Below the pieces are notes generated by a model. The model had not been told where the DNA came from and made no database searches. It was given only the letters and a program-made list of their open reading frames with translations. DNA of 64,000 bases from a bacterium. Its GTDB lineage: Bacteria; Auribacterota; UBA3054. This document shows, one piece after another, positions 8,429 through 17,469 of this stretch. The position numbers and the translations under genes were made by a program. The first letter of the stretch is position 1. Each line of letters opens with the position of its first letter. Location of the stretch: NCBI GenBank assembly GCA_017557885.1, contig JAFYXV010000003.1, positions 1 to 64,000 on the forward strand, read 5' to 3'.

Positions 8429-9355
8429 ATGATCCAAGTTAAGGAACTGGTGAAGACCTACGCGGACCTCCTGGCGGTGGACCATATCTCCTTCAATGTG
8501 GAGAAAGGCGACATCGTCGGGCTTTTGGGGCCGAACGGCGCCGGCAAGACCACGACCATGAAGATCCTGACCTGCTTCATGCCCGCCACCTCGGGCGTAG
8601 CCAAGGTGGCCGGGCACGATGTTTTCAAGGAATCGCTGGAAGTCAGGAGGCACATCGGCTATATGCCTGAGAACGTTCCTCTTTATCCCGAGATGCGGGT
8701 GAACGAATTCCTGAGCTACAGAGGCCGCCTCAAAGGCCTGAAGGGCCAGTCTCTCATAAACCGCATGAACGCCGTCATCGACGCCTGCGAACTGGGGCAG
8801 GTTAGATCAAGGATCATAGAGCAGCTCAGCAAAGGCAACCGCCAGAGGGTGGGCTTGGCCGACGCTCTCATTGGGGACCCGGATCTTTTGGTGCTGGACG
8901 AACCGACCATCGGACTGGACCCCAACCAGGTCAGAAAAGTCAGGGAGCTCATAAAGGAGATCGGCCGCGACAGGACGGTCATTCTTTCCACCCACATACT
9001 TCCGGAAGTGGAGATGGTCTGCGAAAAGGTCATCATCATGTACAAGGGCAAGATCGTTGCCCAGGACAGCATGTCGAACCTGAGAAGCGGCAACAAGAAG
9101 CGCTACTGCGTGGAAGTGAAGGCTCCCAAATCTGAGGTGGAGAGAGCGCTCCTGGACGTCAAGGAAGCCTACGAAATAAGGACTTCCGAAGCGGAAGGCT
9201 GGGTGAGGGCCGAGATGCTCTCCCGGCTTCCGGAGGAAAACATCTCCGAAAAGATCTTCCTTTCCCTGCAGAAACACTCCTGGCCCATGAGGCTTCTTAC
9301 TACCAAGATGCCGACTTTGGAAGATATTTTTGTGGAAATGACGACGAAACATTAG
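8429..9355 (+). CDS. ABC transporter ATP-binding protein, GldA-like
   Basis: A 308-residue ABC ATPase of the ABC-2/GldA type. Walker A is GPNGAGKTT (34-42), the signature is LSKGNRQRV (133-141), and Walker B is LLVLDEP (153-159); the switch histidine lies in STHILPE. The C-terminal 90 residues form the usual extension seen in GldA/CcmA-like ATPases. It is the first gene of an operon whose next members encode the matching permease, a GldG-like protein and a DUF4340 protein; this four-gene order occurs in many phyla. The exported substrate is unknown. Confidence 0.88.
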   Translation: MIQVKELVKTYADLLAVDHISFNVEKGDIVGLLGPNGAGKTTTMKILTCFMPATSGVAKVAGHDVFKESLEVRRHIGYMPENVPLYPEMRVNEFLSYRGRLKGLKGQSLINRMNAVIDACELGQVRSRIIEQLSKGNRQRVGLADALIGDPDLLVLDEPTIGLDPNQVRKVRELIKEIGRDRTVILSTHILPEVEMVCEKVIIMYKGKIVAQDSMSNLRSGNKKRYCVEVKAPKSEVERALLDVKEAYEIRTSEAEGWVRAEMLSRLPEENISEKIFLSLQKHSWPMRLLTTKMPTLEDIFVEMTTKH

Positions 9356-9362
9356 GGTATTT

Positions 9363-10103
9363 ATGCGAAATTTCCGGACACTGTACAAACGCGAATTGGC
9401 CACGCTTTACTACACGCCCACCAGCTACGTGGTGATGTGCGTTTTTCTCATCGTGGTGGGCTGGCTTTTCTGGATATTGGTGAATTACTTGAACGCGCCC
9501 TCCAAGCCGATCGAGGCTAACGTCTTCGGCTATCTTTTCGGCGGCACCTTCATCTACTGGATGGTGGTGGCGGCGGTCACTTCCGCCCTGACCATGCGTC
9601 TTTTCTCCGAAGAATACCGGACCGGCACCATCGAGATGCTGATGACCACGCCGGTCACGGACACCCAGGTGGTCCTTTCAAAATTCTCCGCGGCCCTGAC
9701 ATTCTTGATGCTCATGTGGCTGCCGACTCTCGTTTACGTCTATATCCTGGGGAAATTCACCACTGTGGATTACGGGGTGGTCTGCGCCGGATATCTGGGG
9801 ACCTTTCTTCTGAACTGCATGCTGACGTCTTTGGGGATCATGATCTCCTCCACCAACAAAAGCCAGTTCGTTTCCTTCTTCGTGACTTTTATCGGGATAT
9901 TGATGCTTTTCTCTTTGAATTTCATGCAGGACGTGGTAAGCAATAAATGGCGGGTGGTCTATCGCTACGCTTCCGTTTTGGAGCAGTTCAACCCCTTCAC
10001 GAAGGGCGTCATCAGCTCCCAGAGCGTGGTCTATTTCCTGAGCATCACGGCTTTCCTGCTTTTCTGCACCGTGAAGAGCGTTGAATCCAGGAAGTGGAGA
10101 TGA
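9363..10103 (+). CDS. ABC-2 type permease, GldF-like
   Basis: 246 residues with six predicted membrane helices (for example VVMCVFLIVVGWLFWIL, and a late helix around VVYFLSITAFLLFC). The motif FSEEYRTGTIEMLMTTPVTD after the second helix is characteristic of GldF-type ABC-2 permeases. It lies 7 bases after the ATPase gene and 4 before the GldG-like gene. It should form the membrane channel for the upstream ATPase. No gliding genes are present, so the Gld name indicates homology only. Confidence 0.87.
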   Translation: MRNFRTLYKRELATLYYTPTSYVVMCVFLIVVGWLFWILVNYLNAPSKPIEANVFGYLFGGTFIYWMVVAAVTSALTMRLFSEEYRTGTIEMLMTTPVTDTQVVLSKFSAALTFLMLMWLPTLVYVYILGKFTTVDYGVVCAGYLGTFLLNCMLTSLGIMISSTNKSQFVSFFVTFIGILMLFSLNFMQDVVSNKWRVVYRYASVLEQFNPFTKGVISSQSVVYFLSITAFLLFCTVKSVESRKWR

Positions 10104-10107
10104 TCTT

Positions 10108-11553
10108 ATGAAAGAGACGATCGTTAGAAGACTGACCTACGGCACCAACGTCACTTTCGCCATCATATTGGCGTTTGTCCTTGTGGTTTTGTTCAACGCC
10201 CTGGCGGCCAAGTATCCCAGGCGCTACGACTCCATCCAGAACCAGGATCTTTACAAACTTTCCGAAAAGACGCTGAATGTTCTGAAGGAACTTCAGGAGC
10301 CGGTGGAGTTTTACGTTTTCGGCAACCCGCAGAACTCCGAACTTTATCCCAAGGTCAAGAGGCTCATCGACCAATATTGCAACGCCAGTTCCAAGGTCAC
10401 CTGCCTTTTGGCCGACGATTACATCCTCCGGGATCCAGGAAAGATCCAGAAGATCAGGCTGCAATACAATGTGACGGACTGGGACACGGTCGTCGTGAAA
10501 GTGGGGGAGGAGACCAAGGAATTAAAGGAGAGCGATCTGGGAGAATTCAAGTTCGAGCACAACTATTACGACTACGGCCAGAAGAAAAAGCTGGTGCTTT
10601 TCAAGGCCGAGCAGGCTCTGACCTCCGCCATACTGGAACTGCAGAATCCCGAAGAGAAGAACGTTTACTTCACCGTCAACCATGGCGAGCGCAGCATCGC
10701 CAGCAAGGAAGACCGCAATTACAGCACGGTCAAAGACTATCTCGAAAGGGACAGGGTGAACTGCGCGCCCATCGAGCTTTTCCGCATTTCCGACCTGTCC
10801 GAGACCAACTGCGACCTTCTGGTGGTGGCAGGTCCGACAAGGGAATTTTTGGAAGAGGAAGTGGAAACTTTGCGGCGCTATCTTATGAAGGGCGGGCGGG
10901 CCATCATCATGCTTGATCCCAACTCCGATTGCGAGAGCATTCCGAAAATGCTGCGCAGCTGCAACATCAACGTGGGCGACGACGTGACGGTGGATCCCTC
11001 CACCAGGATCGCCGGCACCGGCTGGTTCGATCTGGTCATCCCGGAATACGGTTCCCACGAGATCACCAAAAATCTGGAATCCCTGAGCATTTTCTACATG
11101 GCCCGTTCCGTCTCGGAGATCAATCACGAGAACCAGGATTATATCGTGACGCCGTTTTTGGAGACCTCGTCGGACGGCTGGGGCGAGACCAAGTATCACG
11201 GGACCTCCTATCACTTTGACGAAAAGACGGATCTTTCCGGCCCTGTCTGCGTGGGCGCGGCGGTGGAGAACCGCAGGACCAACCTGAGACTGGTGGTCTT
11301 CGGCGACGCGGATTTCGCTGACAATTTTTATGTGGAGAGGCCTTTGTCCAACAGGGACATTTTCCTGAACGCCTGCAACTGGGCCATGCAGAGGGAATAC
11401 CTCGTCAGCATCGGCCCAAAGACCATCCAGGAGATCAGGAGCCTTAAGCTGAACCGCAGGCAGATATCTCTCATAAGGACGCTGGTGATAGTATTGGTGC
11501 CGGCCCTGGCGCTTTCCCTGGGCCTCGTAGTTTACGTGCGCCGCCGCCAATAA
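10108..11553 (+). CDS. GldG-like ABC-associated membrane protein
   Basis: 481 residues from ATG 10108, just after the permease stop at 10101-10103; the TTG at 10081 lies inside the permease gene and was rejected. There is an N-terminal membrane anchor (FAIILAFVLVVLFNALA), a large periplasmic GldG/IFT52-like domain (DLYKLSEKTLNVLKEL near the start, GGRAIIMLDPNS in the middle), and a C-terminal membrane helix ending in VVYVRRRQ. Both ends being anchored is typical of GldG. It is thought to act with the permease, as substrate-handling or structural partner. Confidence 0.82.
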   Translation: MKETIVRRLTYGTNVTFAIILAFVLVVLFNALAAKYPRRYDSIQNQDLYKLSEKTLNVLKELQEPVEFYVFGNPQNSELYPKVKRLIDQYCNASSKVTCLLADDYILRDPGKIQKIRLQYNVTDWDTVVVKVGEETKELKESDLGEFKFEHNYYDYGQKKKLVLFKAEQALTSAILELQNPEEKNVYFTVNHGERSIASKEDRNYSTVKDYLERDRVNCAPIELFRISDLSETNCDLLVVAGPTREFLEEEVETLRRYLMKGGRAIIMLDPNSDCESIPKMLRSCNINVGDDVTVDPSTRIAGTGWFDLVIPEYGSHEITKNLESLSIFYMARSVSEINHENQDYIVTPFLETSSDGWGETKYHGTSYHFDEKTDLSGPVCVGAAVENRRTNLRLVVFGDADFADNFYVERPLSNRDIFLNACNWAMQREYLVSIGPKTIQEIRSLKLNRRQISLIRTLVIVLVPALALSLGLVVYVRRRQ

Positions 11554-11571
11554 TTTTTAGCAAGAGCAAAA

Positions 11572-13389
11572 ATGAAATTCAAAACTACCATAATCTTATT
11601 GATCCTCGTTTTGGCGGTGGGCGGCTACGTTTGGTTCGTGGACCGCTTCAAACCCTCCACGGCGGAAATAAAGCAGACGGAAAAACGCGTGCTGAAGGAT
11701 TTCCGGCCTGAACTCATCACCAAGATCTACATCGACCGCCAGGTCAGGGAGAACGAGACCGGCAAGGTCCTGAGGCTGGAAAAATACGAGCTGGAAAGGG
11801 AAACGCTGGGCTGGAAACTGGTGAAGCCGGTCAACTTCCCGGTTAATACTCCTTTGGTGCGCCAGATATTGGACAGCCTAAAAAAAGTCGATCAGCACCG
11901 TTCCATAACGGGGGAGGAATACGAGAACATCAACCGGGACGCCACGGGCCTGAACGCTCCGGATATCATCGCCACCTTCGAGACGCCGACCACTTCGGTG
12001 GTCCTGCGCGTCGGCTCCCAGGTCCCGCTGGGCTGGGAATACTTTGCGGAACTGCAGGGCAAGCGCCAGGCTTATTTCATTCCCAACGAGATGCGCGACA
12101 TCCTTTGCTTCGAGACGGACAGCAGCGAAAAGGACGTCAGAAGGCGCAGGGTCTTCGACGTGACGCCGGAATACGTCAACGCCATGCAGATCACGGTGGG
12201 CGGGGAAGAGATAGATCTCAGGAAAGGCAAGGACCTCTTCTCCTGGTATCTCAGAAGCCCGCTTTACGACAGGGCGGACGACAAGCTCATAAACGAGTTC
12301 GTTAAAAAACTCTCAAAGGTGGACGTTGAGAAATACGTCGATCAGCCCAAGGGGAAAGTCGATCTGAAATATTCGGTCACACTGGTGCAGAGGGAAAATT
12401 CCCAGCGGCTCCAGATCTCCGACGAGATCGTGGAGACCAACGAGTATGAGGAAGTGGACCGCTACTGCTACGCCAGACGCTCGGAATACGGCCAGTTCTT
12501 CACCCTTCGTCCGGACATATTGAAGGACTTTTCTTCCCAACCCGACCACTACAGGGCCAAGACGCTCTTTGCGCCGGGCGTTTTCGAGGATCTGGACTAT
12601 CTCATACTGGAAAAAGGCAAAGAGCGCATGGAGCTTGTTTTCGACAAACAGCAGAACAAGTGGGATTGCACCACCATGCTTTCCACCAGCTTGAAGGACG
12701 AACTGGCCATCGAGGATTACGCTTTCCTCTGGCTTGACCTTCCGATCGCCCGCTTCGCCGAAAGTGCCGAAGCGAAATCCGCCATTGAGGACACGCTTTC
12801 GCCTCTCACAATCCAGATCCGTTACCAGGGGTTCGACGATATGCAGAAGTATTCATTGAGCAAGGATGTGGAAGGCTTGATGTTCATGGAAAGGATGTCG
12901 AACGTCTTCGTGGCGGTCAAATCGGAAGACGTCATGAAACTTTACACCACCAACTGCTTCCGCTTCCTGACCAGGGAGGCTCTCACCGTGCCGGAAGGGG
13001 AGGTGGACAAGATAGAATTGACGGGGAAGGAAGGGACGGCGACTTTGAACTACGGCACCAATTTCTGGATCGCCACGGAAAATGACGCCTCCAGGGAGAT
13101 CATGCCCAGGATGAAGGACGAGATCGCCAAGCGCGTGCCGGTGCTCATCGACCATTATGTCAAGGAATGCTCGGAGCTGGATCTGCCGTCCTTCGGCCTG
13201 AGCGACCCCTACCTCAAGATAACCTTCACTTTGAAAAACGGCGAAACCAAGACTATTTCCATCGGCGACAAGTGCGGCGAGGGACGATACGGCATGGTAG
13301 GGGAGCAGCCCTACGTTTTCGTCCTCAACAAGGAGACCGTCACAGCCCTGGAGCAGTTCCGGGATTTAGCCAGAATATATCGTGACTGA
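11572..13389 (+). CDS. DUF4340-domain membrane-anchored protein
   Basis: 605 residues with an N-terminal membrane anchor (TIILLILVLAVGGYVWFV) and a long periplasmic region with repeated modules of the kind Pfam calls DUF4340: GWKLVKPVNFPVNTPLVRQILDSL with a following GL-AP-DIIATFET segment, and a second copy late in the protein (FGLSDPYLKITFTLKNGE). DUF4340 genes habitually follow GldG-like genes; the spacing here is 18 bases. No catalytic motif is visible. The partnership with the ABC proteins is well supported by context, the molecular role is not known. Confidence 0.75.
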   Translation: MKFKTTIILLILVLAVGGYVWFVDRFKPSTAEIKQTEKRVLKDFRPELITKIYIDRQVRENETGKVLRLEKYELERETLGWKLVKPVNFPVNTPLVRQILDSLKKVDQHRSITGEEYENINRDATGLNAPDIIATFETPTTSVVLRVGSQVPLGWEYFAELQGKRQAYFIPNEMRDILCFETDSSEKDVRRRRVFDVTPEYVNAMQITVGGEEIDLRKGKDLFSWYLRSPLYDRADDKLINEFVKKLSKVDVEKYVDQPKGKVDLKYSVTLVQRENSQRLQISDEIVETNEYEEVDRYCYARRSEYGQFFTLRPDILKDFSSQPDHYRAKTLFAPGVFEDLDYLILEKGKERMELVFDKQQNKWDCTTMLSTSLKDELAIEDYAFLWLDLPIARFAESAEAKSAIEDTLSPLTIQIRYQGFDDMQKYSLSKDVEGLMFMERMSNVFVAVKSEDVMKLYTTNCFRFLTREALTVPEGEVDKIELTGKEGTATLNYGTNFWIATENDASREIMPRMKDEIAKRVPVLIDHYVKECSELDLPSFGLSDPYLKITFTLKNGETKTISIGDKCGEGRYGMVGEQPYVFVLNKETVTALEQFRDLARIYRD

Positions 13390-13417
13390 CCCTCTAAATT
13401 AAAAAAGGGAGCGAAAT

Positions 13418-16372
13418 ATGAGAAAAGCGTTTTTTACATTGATCATTCTCGCGTTTGCGGCCGCTTTCCAATCCAAGGCCGCCGATATCGTGGGCATGGC
13501 GCCCAGGGAGACCTCCGTCGTCATAAGGACGCAGAAGAACATCAAGTCCTTCCTGCGCATCCCTTCCCCCGGTTTCTGCTACGATGAGATGAAATACACC
13601 GCCAGGGTGGTCTCGGAACCCAAGAAAACGATCTTTCAGGTCAGCATGCTGGCTCCCACGAACCAGCCTGACCGCATCGTCATGCCCTACGCCAGGATCA
13701 TGCGTCCGGACTACACGGAGCTGGCGGCGGGAGCTTTTTCCAACGCGGTCTTCTGGGCCAACGGACAGATCCTGGCCCAGCGTTTCGCCGTGCCGGAGAA
13801 AATGGACAAATATCTCGTGGCCGTGGGCTACGTAAGCTACAGGGACGCCAGGCACCGCCACATCGCGGGAGGCCCCTACGAGACCGTCATCAATGAAAAG
13901 GGCATGATCGTCCACCGGGGCGAGCCCCTTATGAAATCCAAGTACAGCGCCAAGTTCAGCATCGACTCCTCCATCATGTTCCTGGACGACGAACTGGAGA
14001 TGGAAGTGACTCAGGAAGTGGCCAGGAAAGGCTCCACCAACGAAGTGCAGACGGTCTTCGGCTACACCCTTGTGAACCTCGATACCGGCAAGGTCGTCAT
14101 CAGCGCCGAGGAAGTCCAGAAGCCGGTCATAAAGATGAAAACTCTGGGCAACTACGCCGTGGATCTGAGAATGTCAAGGAACGGCAGCACCTTCTGGCAC
14201 GGCATGAAAGTTTACTGCGTCCTGCCAAGGCTGGAAAGGACCTTCGATCCCGACTATCTTGGCAAGCTCACCTTGAACGACGGCGTCATTTGCGGCTCCT
14301 CCAACGACGTGCATCAGCTGGCGGACGGGCGTTATTCGCCTTCCGTCAAGGACAGGATCAGCCAGCGCTACTACGCCTCCGAGATCACCAACATCTTCGG
14401 CGGCAAGGGACGCATCATAACCCAGGACAGGGGATATTTCAGCTACAATCTGGGCGTCAGGCTTAAGCTCAACATGCCCTATCTCCTTGAGATCGATTAT
14501 CCCGAGGACGCTCCCAGGACCTTCGCGGTCTCCGTCAGTGGCGGAACCTATTCCCCCTGCGTGCAGACCGGCCACACCTTGCCTTACCAGCGCCCCGACC
14601 AGTTCGTGGAGCAGCTGCAGCTGCCCCTGAACGGGAACGTCAACAAGATGCAGTTCATCGTCTGGGCGGGCGACGACGAGCTCAAGAACGGCTTTAACGT
14701 GGCGATCGCCGATCCGGGGGAACAGTATGCCCCCTTCAGCAAGAAACCCCTCGTTTTGCGCGTTTCGCTGTATTCCTTCCTGACCATAGCCGTTCCCCAG
14801 GCCAAGGAAAAGTTCCCGGAACAGTATCAGCGCTACATATGGACGGAAGGCGAAGCCATGACGGGCAAGGACGGGGTTTTCTTCGCCCCGGTTTTAAACA
14901 GCCTTTTCTTCGGCATGAACAGCTTCTCGCCTTTGGCCCTGGCCTGGAACTCCCGGGGCGGCAGCGACGGGACCGTCATGTTCCCGACAGAGCACTACAC
15001 CATTCCCTACAAGACGGAAATAAACGGCGTGGAATACATCAGCGACCGCAAGGAAGACAACAGCAAGAGGAACAATTACATTGGACGCTGCTCCGACATG
15101 GCCCGCTATCTTAAGATGAAGATCTTCCCCAGGCTGGAATACGGCGGCAGCGATCTTCTGAAGGACAAGTTCGCGGTGGGTATGGACGGCAAAAAGCTGG
15201 CTCCTTACCTTTACAACAAAGAGGCGGCGCCTCTTCAGGACAGCGTGGACGTGACTTACGAGGGCGTGGCGGAGGATTTCATCGGCATACTTAAGGAAAT
15301 GGCCGCAAGCGTGCCGGAAAGATCCAGGAGCTGCTTCGAGAATCTCATCATCCGCCAGCGCGCGAACTTCACGCCCACCTCTTACAGCGACAACGCCCTT
15401 AAGCTTTACGCGGCCGAAAAAGGCCTCGGATTGAGCGGCGAAGCGCTGCGCACGGAAGTCACCATGAACAGGACGGAGGATTACCGCCGCTGGTATCAGA
15501 ACAAGAAGTTCGCTTTCTGGACCAAGGTCAACGAAGCTTACAATCAGCTCTTCGGAAGGAAAGGCGATCTTATTTACTACAACTGGCGCAACGGCGGCAT
15601 GCCCTTCGAAAACCTCTATTATTACGATCCCGCGGCCTGGACTGAGATCAAGAGAAAACGCTGCGTCCCCGTGGAAGGCTTCCCGCTTCCCGAGATGAAC
15701 GTCTCCGATCTTACCAAGGCGGCGGAGACTTGGACGAACGACGAGGACGCGCTCCTCAAGGACGTTTTCAATTATCCCATTCTTCCGGTCTGCCCGGTCT
15801 TCGGCACTCTGGCGGCCACTTCCGAGGAATATTTCTCCCTTTTCCGCAAAGGCGACGACCTCTCGAAAAGGGCGGTGAAGATAACGCCAAACGTTCAATC
15901 CCGCACCCTGGTTTTGGACACCAAGAAAGTTCCTTCCCTCGCCGGTCAGACCATGTACCGCTCCAGGGAATACTCCATGTACGATCCGCTGCTGGCCTTT
16001 ATTTTCGACAACCCCAAATATCTCTGCTTCGAACAGTCCCACCAGGCCTGCTTCCCCTTCGCCGGCATAACCAGGCGCTTCTTCATGAACTATCTGGCGC
16101 TGCCATTGGTGCCTTTCGGAGAGGTTAAGCAAAGCGAGGGCAATCCTCTGAACGTTTACCTCGGCGTCTATGAAAACGCGCCTTACATCGCGGTTGTCAA
16201 CAAGACCCTGAAGCCCGTCACGGCGAGAGTGAGCCTGCCTTTGGCGGGCGTGAAACAGCTGCGTCCGCTGGTGACCAAGGACAAACGCCAGGACTATTTC
16301 GTGCAGGAGGACACCATCGAGGTGGACCTGACGCTTGCGCCCATGGAACTGAGGAGCTTCAAAGCTGAATAA
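13418..16372 (+). CDS. Large secreted protein, possibly glycoside-hydrolase-like
   Basis: 984 residues with a signal peptide (MRKAFFTLIILAFAAAFQSKA). The first 400 residues look beta-rich. The middle (about 460-760) has aromatic and acidic stretches such as YIWTEGEAMTGKDG, MKIFPRLEYGGSDLL and LIYYNWRNGG that read like a TIM-barrel hydrolase. The end (VDLTLAPMELRSFKAE) resembles the C-terminal beta domain of several glycoside hydrolases. I cannot assign a family or catalytic pair. It lies 28 bases after the DUF4340 gene, after an AAAAGGGAGCG site, so it belongs to the ABC operon. It may be the exported or served substrate of that system. Confidence 0.55.
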   Translation: MRKAFFTLIILAFAAAFQSKAADIVGMAPRETSVVIRTQKNIKSFLRIPSPGFCYDEMKYTARVVSEPKKTIFQVSMLAPTNQPDRIVMPYARIMRPDYTELAAGAFSNAVFWANGQILAQRFAVPEKMDKYLVAVGYVSYRDARHRHIAGGPYETVINEKGMIVHRGEPLMKSKYSAKFSIDSSIMFLDDELEMEVTQEVARKGSTNEVQTVFGYTLVNLDTGKVVISAEEVQKPVIKMKTLGNYAVDLRMSRNGSTFWHGMKVYCVLPRLERTFDPDYLGKLTLNDGVICGSSNDVHQLADGRYSPSVKDRISQRYYASEITNIFGGKGRIITQDRGYFSYNLGVRLKLNMPYLLEIDYPEDAPRTFAVSVSGGTYSPCVQTGHTLPYQRPDQFVEQLQLPLNGNVNKMQFIVWAGDDELKNGFNVAIADPGEQYAPFSKKPLVLRVSLYSFLTIAVPQAKEKFPEQYQRYIWTEGEAMTGKDGVFFAPVLNSLFFGMNSFSPLALAWNSRGGSDGTVMFPTEHYTIPYKTEINGVEYISDRKEDNSKRNNYIGRCSDMARYLKMKIFPRLEYGGSDLLKDKFAVGMDGKKLAPYLYNKEAAPLQDSVDVTYEGVAEDFIGILKEMAASVPERSRSCFENLIIRQRANFTPTSYSDNALKLYAAEKGLGLSGEALRTEVTMNRTEDYRRWYQNKKFAFWTKVNEAYNQLFGRKGDLIYYNWRNGGMPFENLYYYDPAAWTEIKRKRCVPVEGFPLPEMNVSDLTKAAETWTNDEDALLKDVFNYPILPVCPVFGTLAATSEEYFSLFRKGDDLSKRAVKITPNVQSRTLVLDTKKVPSLAGQTMYRSREYSMYDPLLAFIFDNPKYLCFEQSHQACFPFAGITRRFFMNYLALPLVPFGEVKQSEGNPLNVYLGVYENAPYIAVVNKTLKPVTARVSLPLAGVKQLRPLVTKDKRQDYFVQEDTIEVDLTLAPMELRSFKAE

Positions 16373-16373
16373 A

Positions 16374-16754
16374 ATGTCGGAGATCTGGCGCGCTAAAAAC
16401 GACACGAAAGTCTGGTCGCCGTCCTGCATAGCGACGATCTTGCTTTTCATCGCGGTCTCGCTGGCCTTCTTTTTCGGGTTGAGCGCTTATTTTACGGAAA
16501 GAAGCGGCGACCTTTTCAAAGCGGCCTATCCCTTGCTGGAGCCGCTTTTGGAGGATTCGGCGACGGAGGGCGAGAAAGCGGATTTCTCCAACGCCTATTT
16601 CAGGATCGCCCAGAGCATAAACGACCATCCCCTGATCCTTACCAACAAGGAGCTTCTTCTAGTGAGGGACATGGTGATGGATCAGAAGATCTCCCGGGAG
16701 GAGATCGCCAAAATCGAAGCGCTCGCCGCTAAGGTCTCGGAACGGAATGAATAG
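16374..16754 (+). CDS. Small single-pass membrane protein, unknown
   Basis: 126 residues, starting one base after the previous stop. One clear membrane helix (IATILLFIAVSLAFFFGLSAYF, about residues 20-41) follows a short cytoplasmic N-terminus, and a charged helical domain follows, so the bulk is probably periplasmic. No motif is recognised. Tight packing between the 984-residue protein and the next gene (8-base overlap) indicates cotranslation. Confidence 0.6.
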   Translation: MSEIWRAKNDTKVWSPSCIATILLFIAVSLAFFFGLSAYFTERSGDLFKAAYPLLEPLLEDSATEGEKADFSNAYFRIAQSINDHPLILTNKELLLVRDMVMDQKISREEIAKIEALAAKVSERNE

Positions 16755-17466
16755 ATCGTTTATAGTTTCCGCTCTGTTTTTCGCCCTCTTTTCCCTGGGA
16801 GCCTTCGGTGAGGAATATTTCACCGTGGATCTGCCGGAAGGCTGGCAGAAAGTTCCCAAGGAAAGCCTGGAAATATACAACCGGGCGGAAAATTCCCTCA
16901 AGGGTCAAAGCGGAAAAGGCTACAGCGCCGCCTACGAGAGAAAAGCCCTGCTGGATTTTCAATTGCCATACATCCTGGTGGAGCAGGAAAAGCACGCTCC
17001 TTACAGCGTTCCGGAACTGGAGGCGATGGCGGAGGAAATGCCTTCGGTAATCAGAAGAGCCTATTTGCCGCTGCACCGGGCGGGAAGCTACGGAGAGGTC
17101 AAGGTCATGCCCGGCCTTTACGACAGGGAAAGGAACATGGTCTTCACTTATTATGAGATGGTGAGGGCTAAGCCCAGGGAGGAGTTGTTCGCCTTTGTGG
17201 CGATCTTCCCTTCCAAAATAGGGCTTGTGAGGCTTAACGGCTTCGGCAAAAAAGCGGATTACGCCCGCAGCATGGAGGAGATGGAAAAGATCTTGCAGAG
17301 CTTTTCCTTCACCAGCAATTATCTCTACTCTCCCTCCTTGAAAAAAAGCTCAAGGCTCAGGATCCTTCCCGTCGTGTGCGTCTGCGCCTTCGTGATCCTT
17401 TACGCCTTGAAAATCTTTGGCAGACGCCGGGGCGTTTCGCGGGAGCCTTTTGCCGGGAGAAACTGA
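16747..17466 (+). CDS. Secreted protein with C-terminal membrane anchor, unknown
   Basis: 239 residues with a signal peptide (MNRSFIVSALFFALFSLGAFG), a soluble domain starting EEYFTVDLPEGWQKVPKES, and a C-terminal membrane helix (LPVVCVCAFVILYALKIFG) with a basic tail. The start of the mature domain resembles small PsbP/DUF-type domains found in lipid- or stress-related periplasmic proteins, but the match is too weak to name. It overlaps the preceding gene by 8 bases and precedes a lipoprotein by 3. Confidence 0.6.
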   Translation: MNRSFIVSALFFALFSLGAFGEEYFTVDLPEGWQKVPKESLEIYNRAENSLKGQSGKGYSAAYERKALLDFQLPYILVEQEKHAPYSVPELEAMAEEMPSVIRRAYLPLHRAGSYGEVKVMPGLYDRERNMVFTYYEMVRAKPREELFAFVAIFPSKIGLVRLNGFGKKADYARSMEEMEKILQSFSFTSNYLYSPSLKKSSRLRILPVVCVCAFVILYALKIFGRRRGVSREPFAGRN

Positions 17467-17469
17467 CTT

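Noticed and set aside
14894-16450. 518-codon minus-strand frame
   Set aside because: Shadow of the 984-residue secreted protein, which has a signal peptide and a ribosome binding site.
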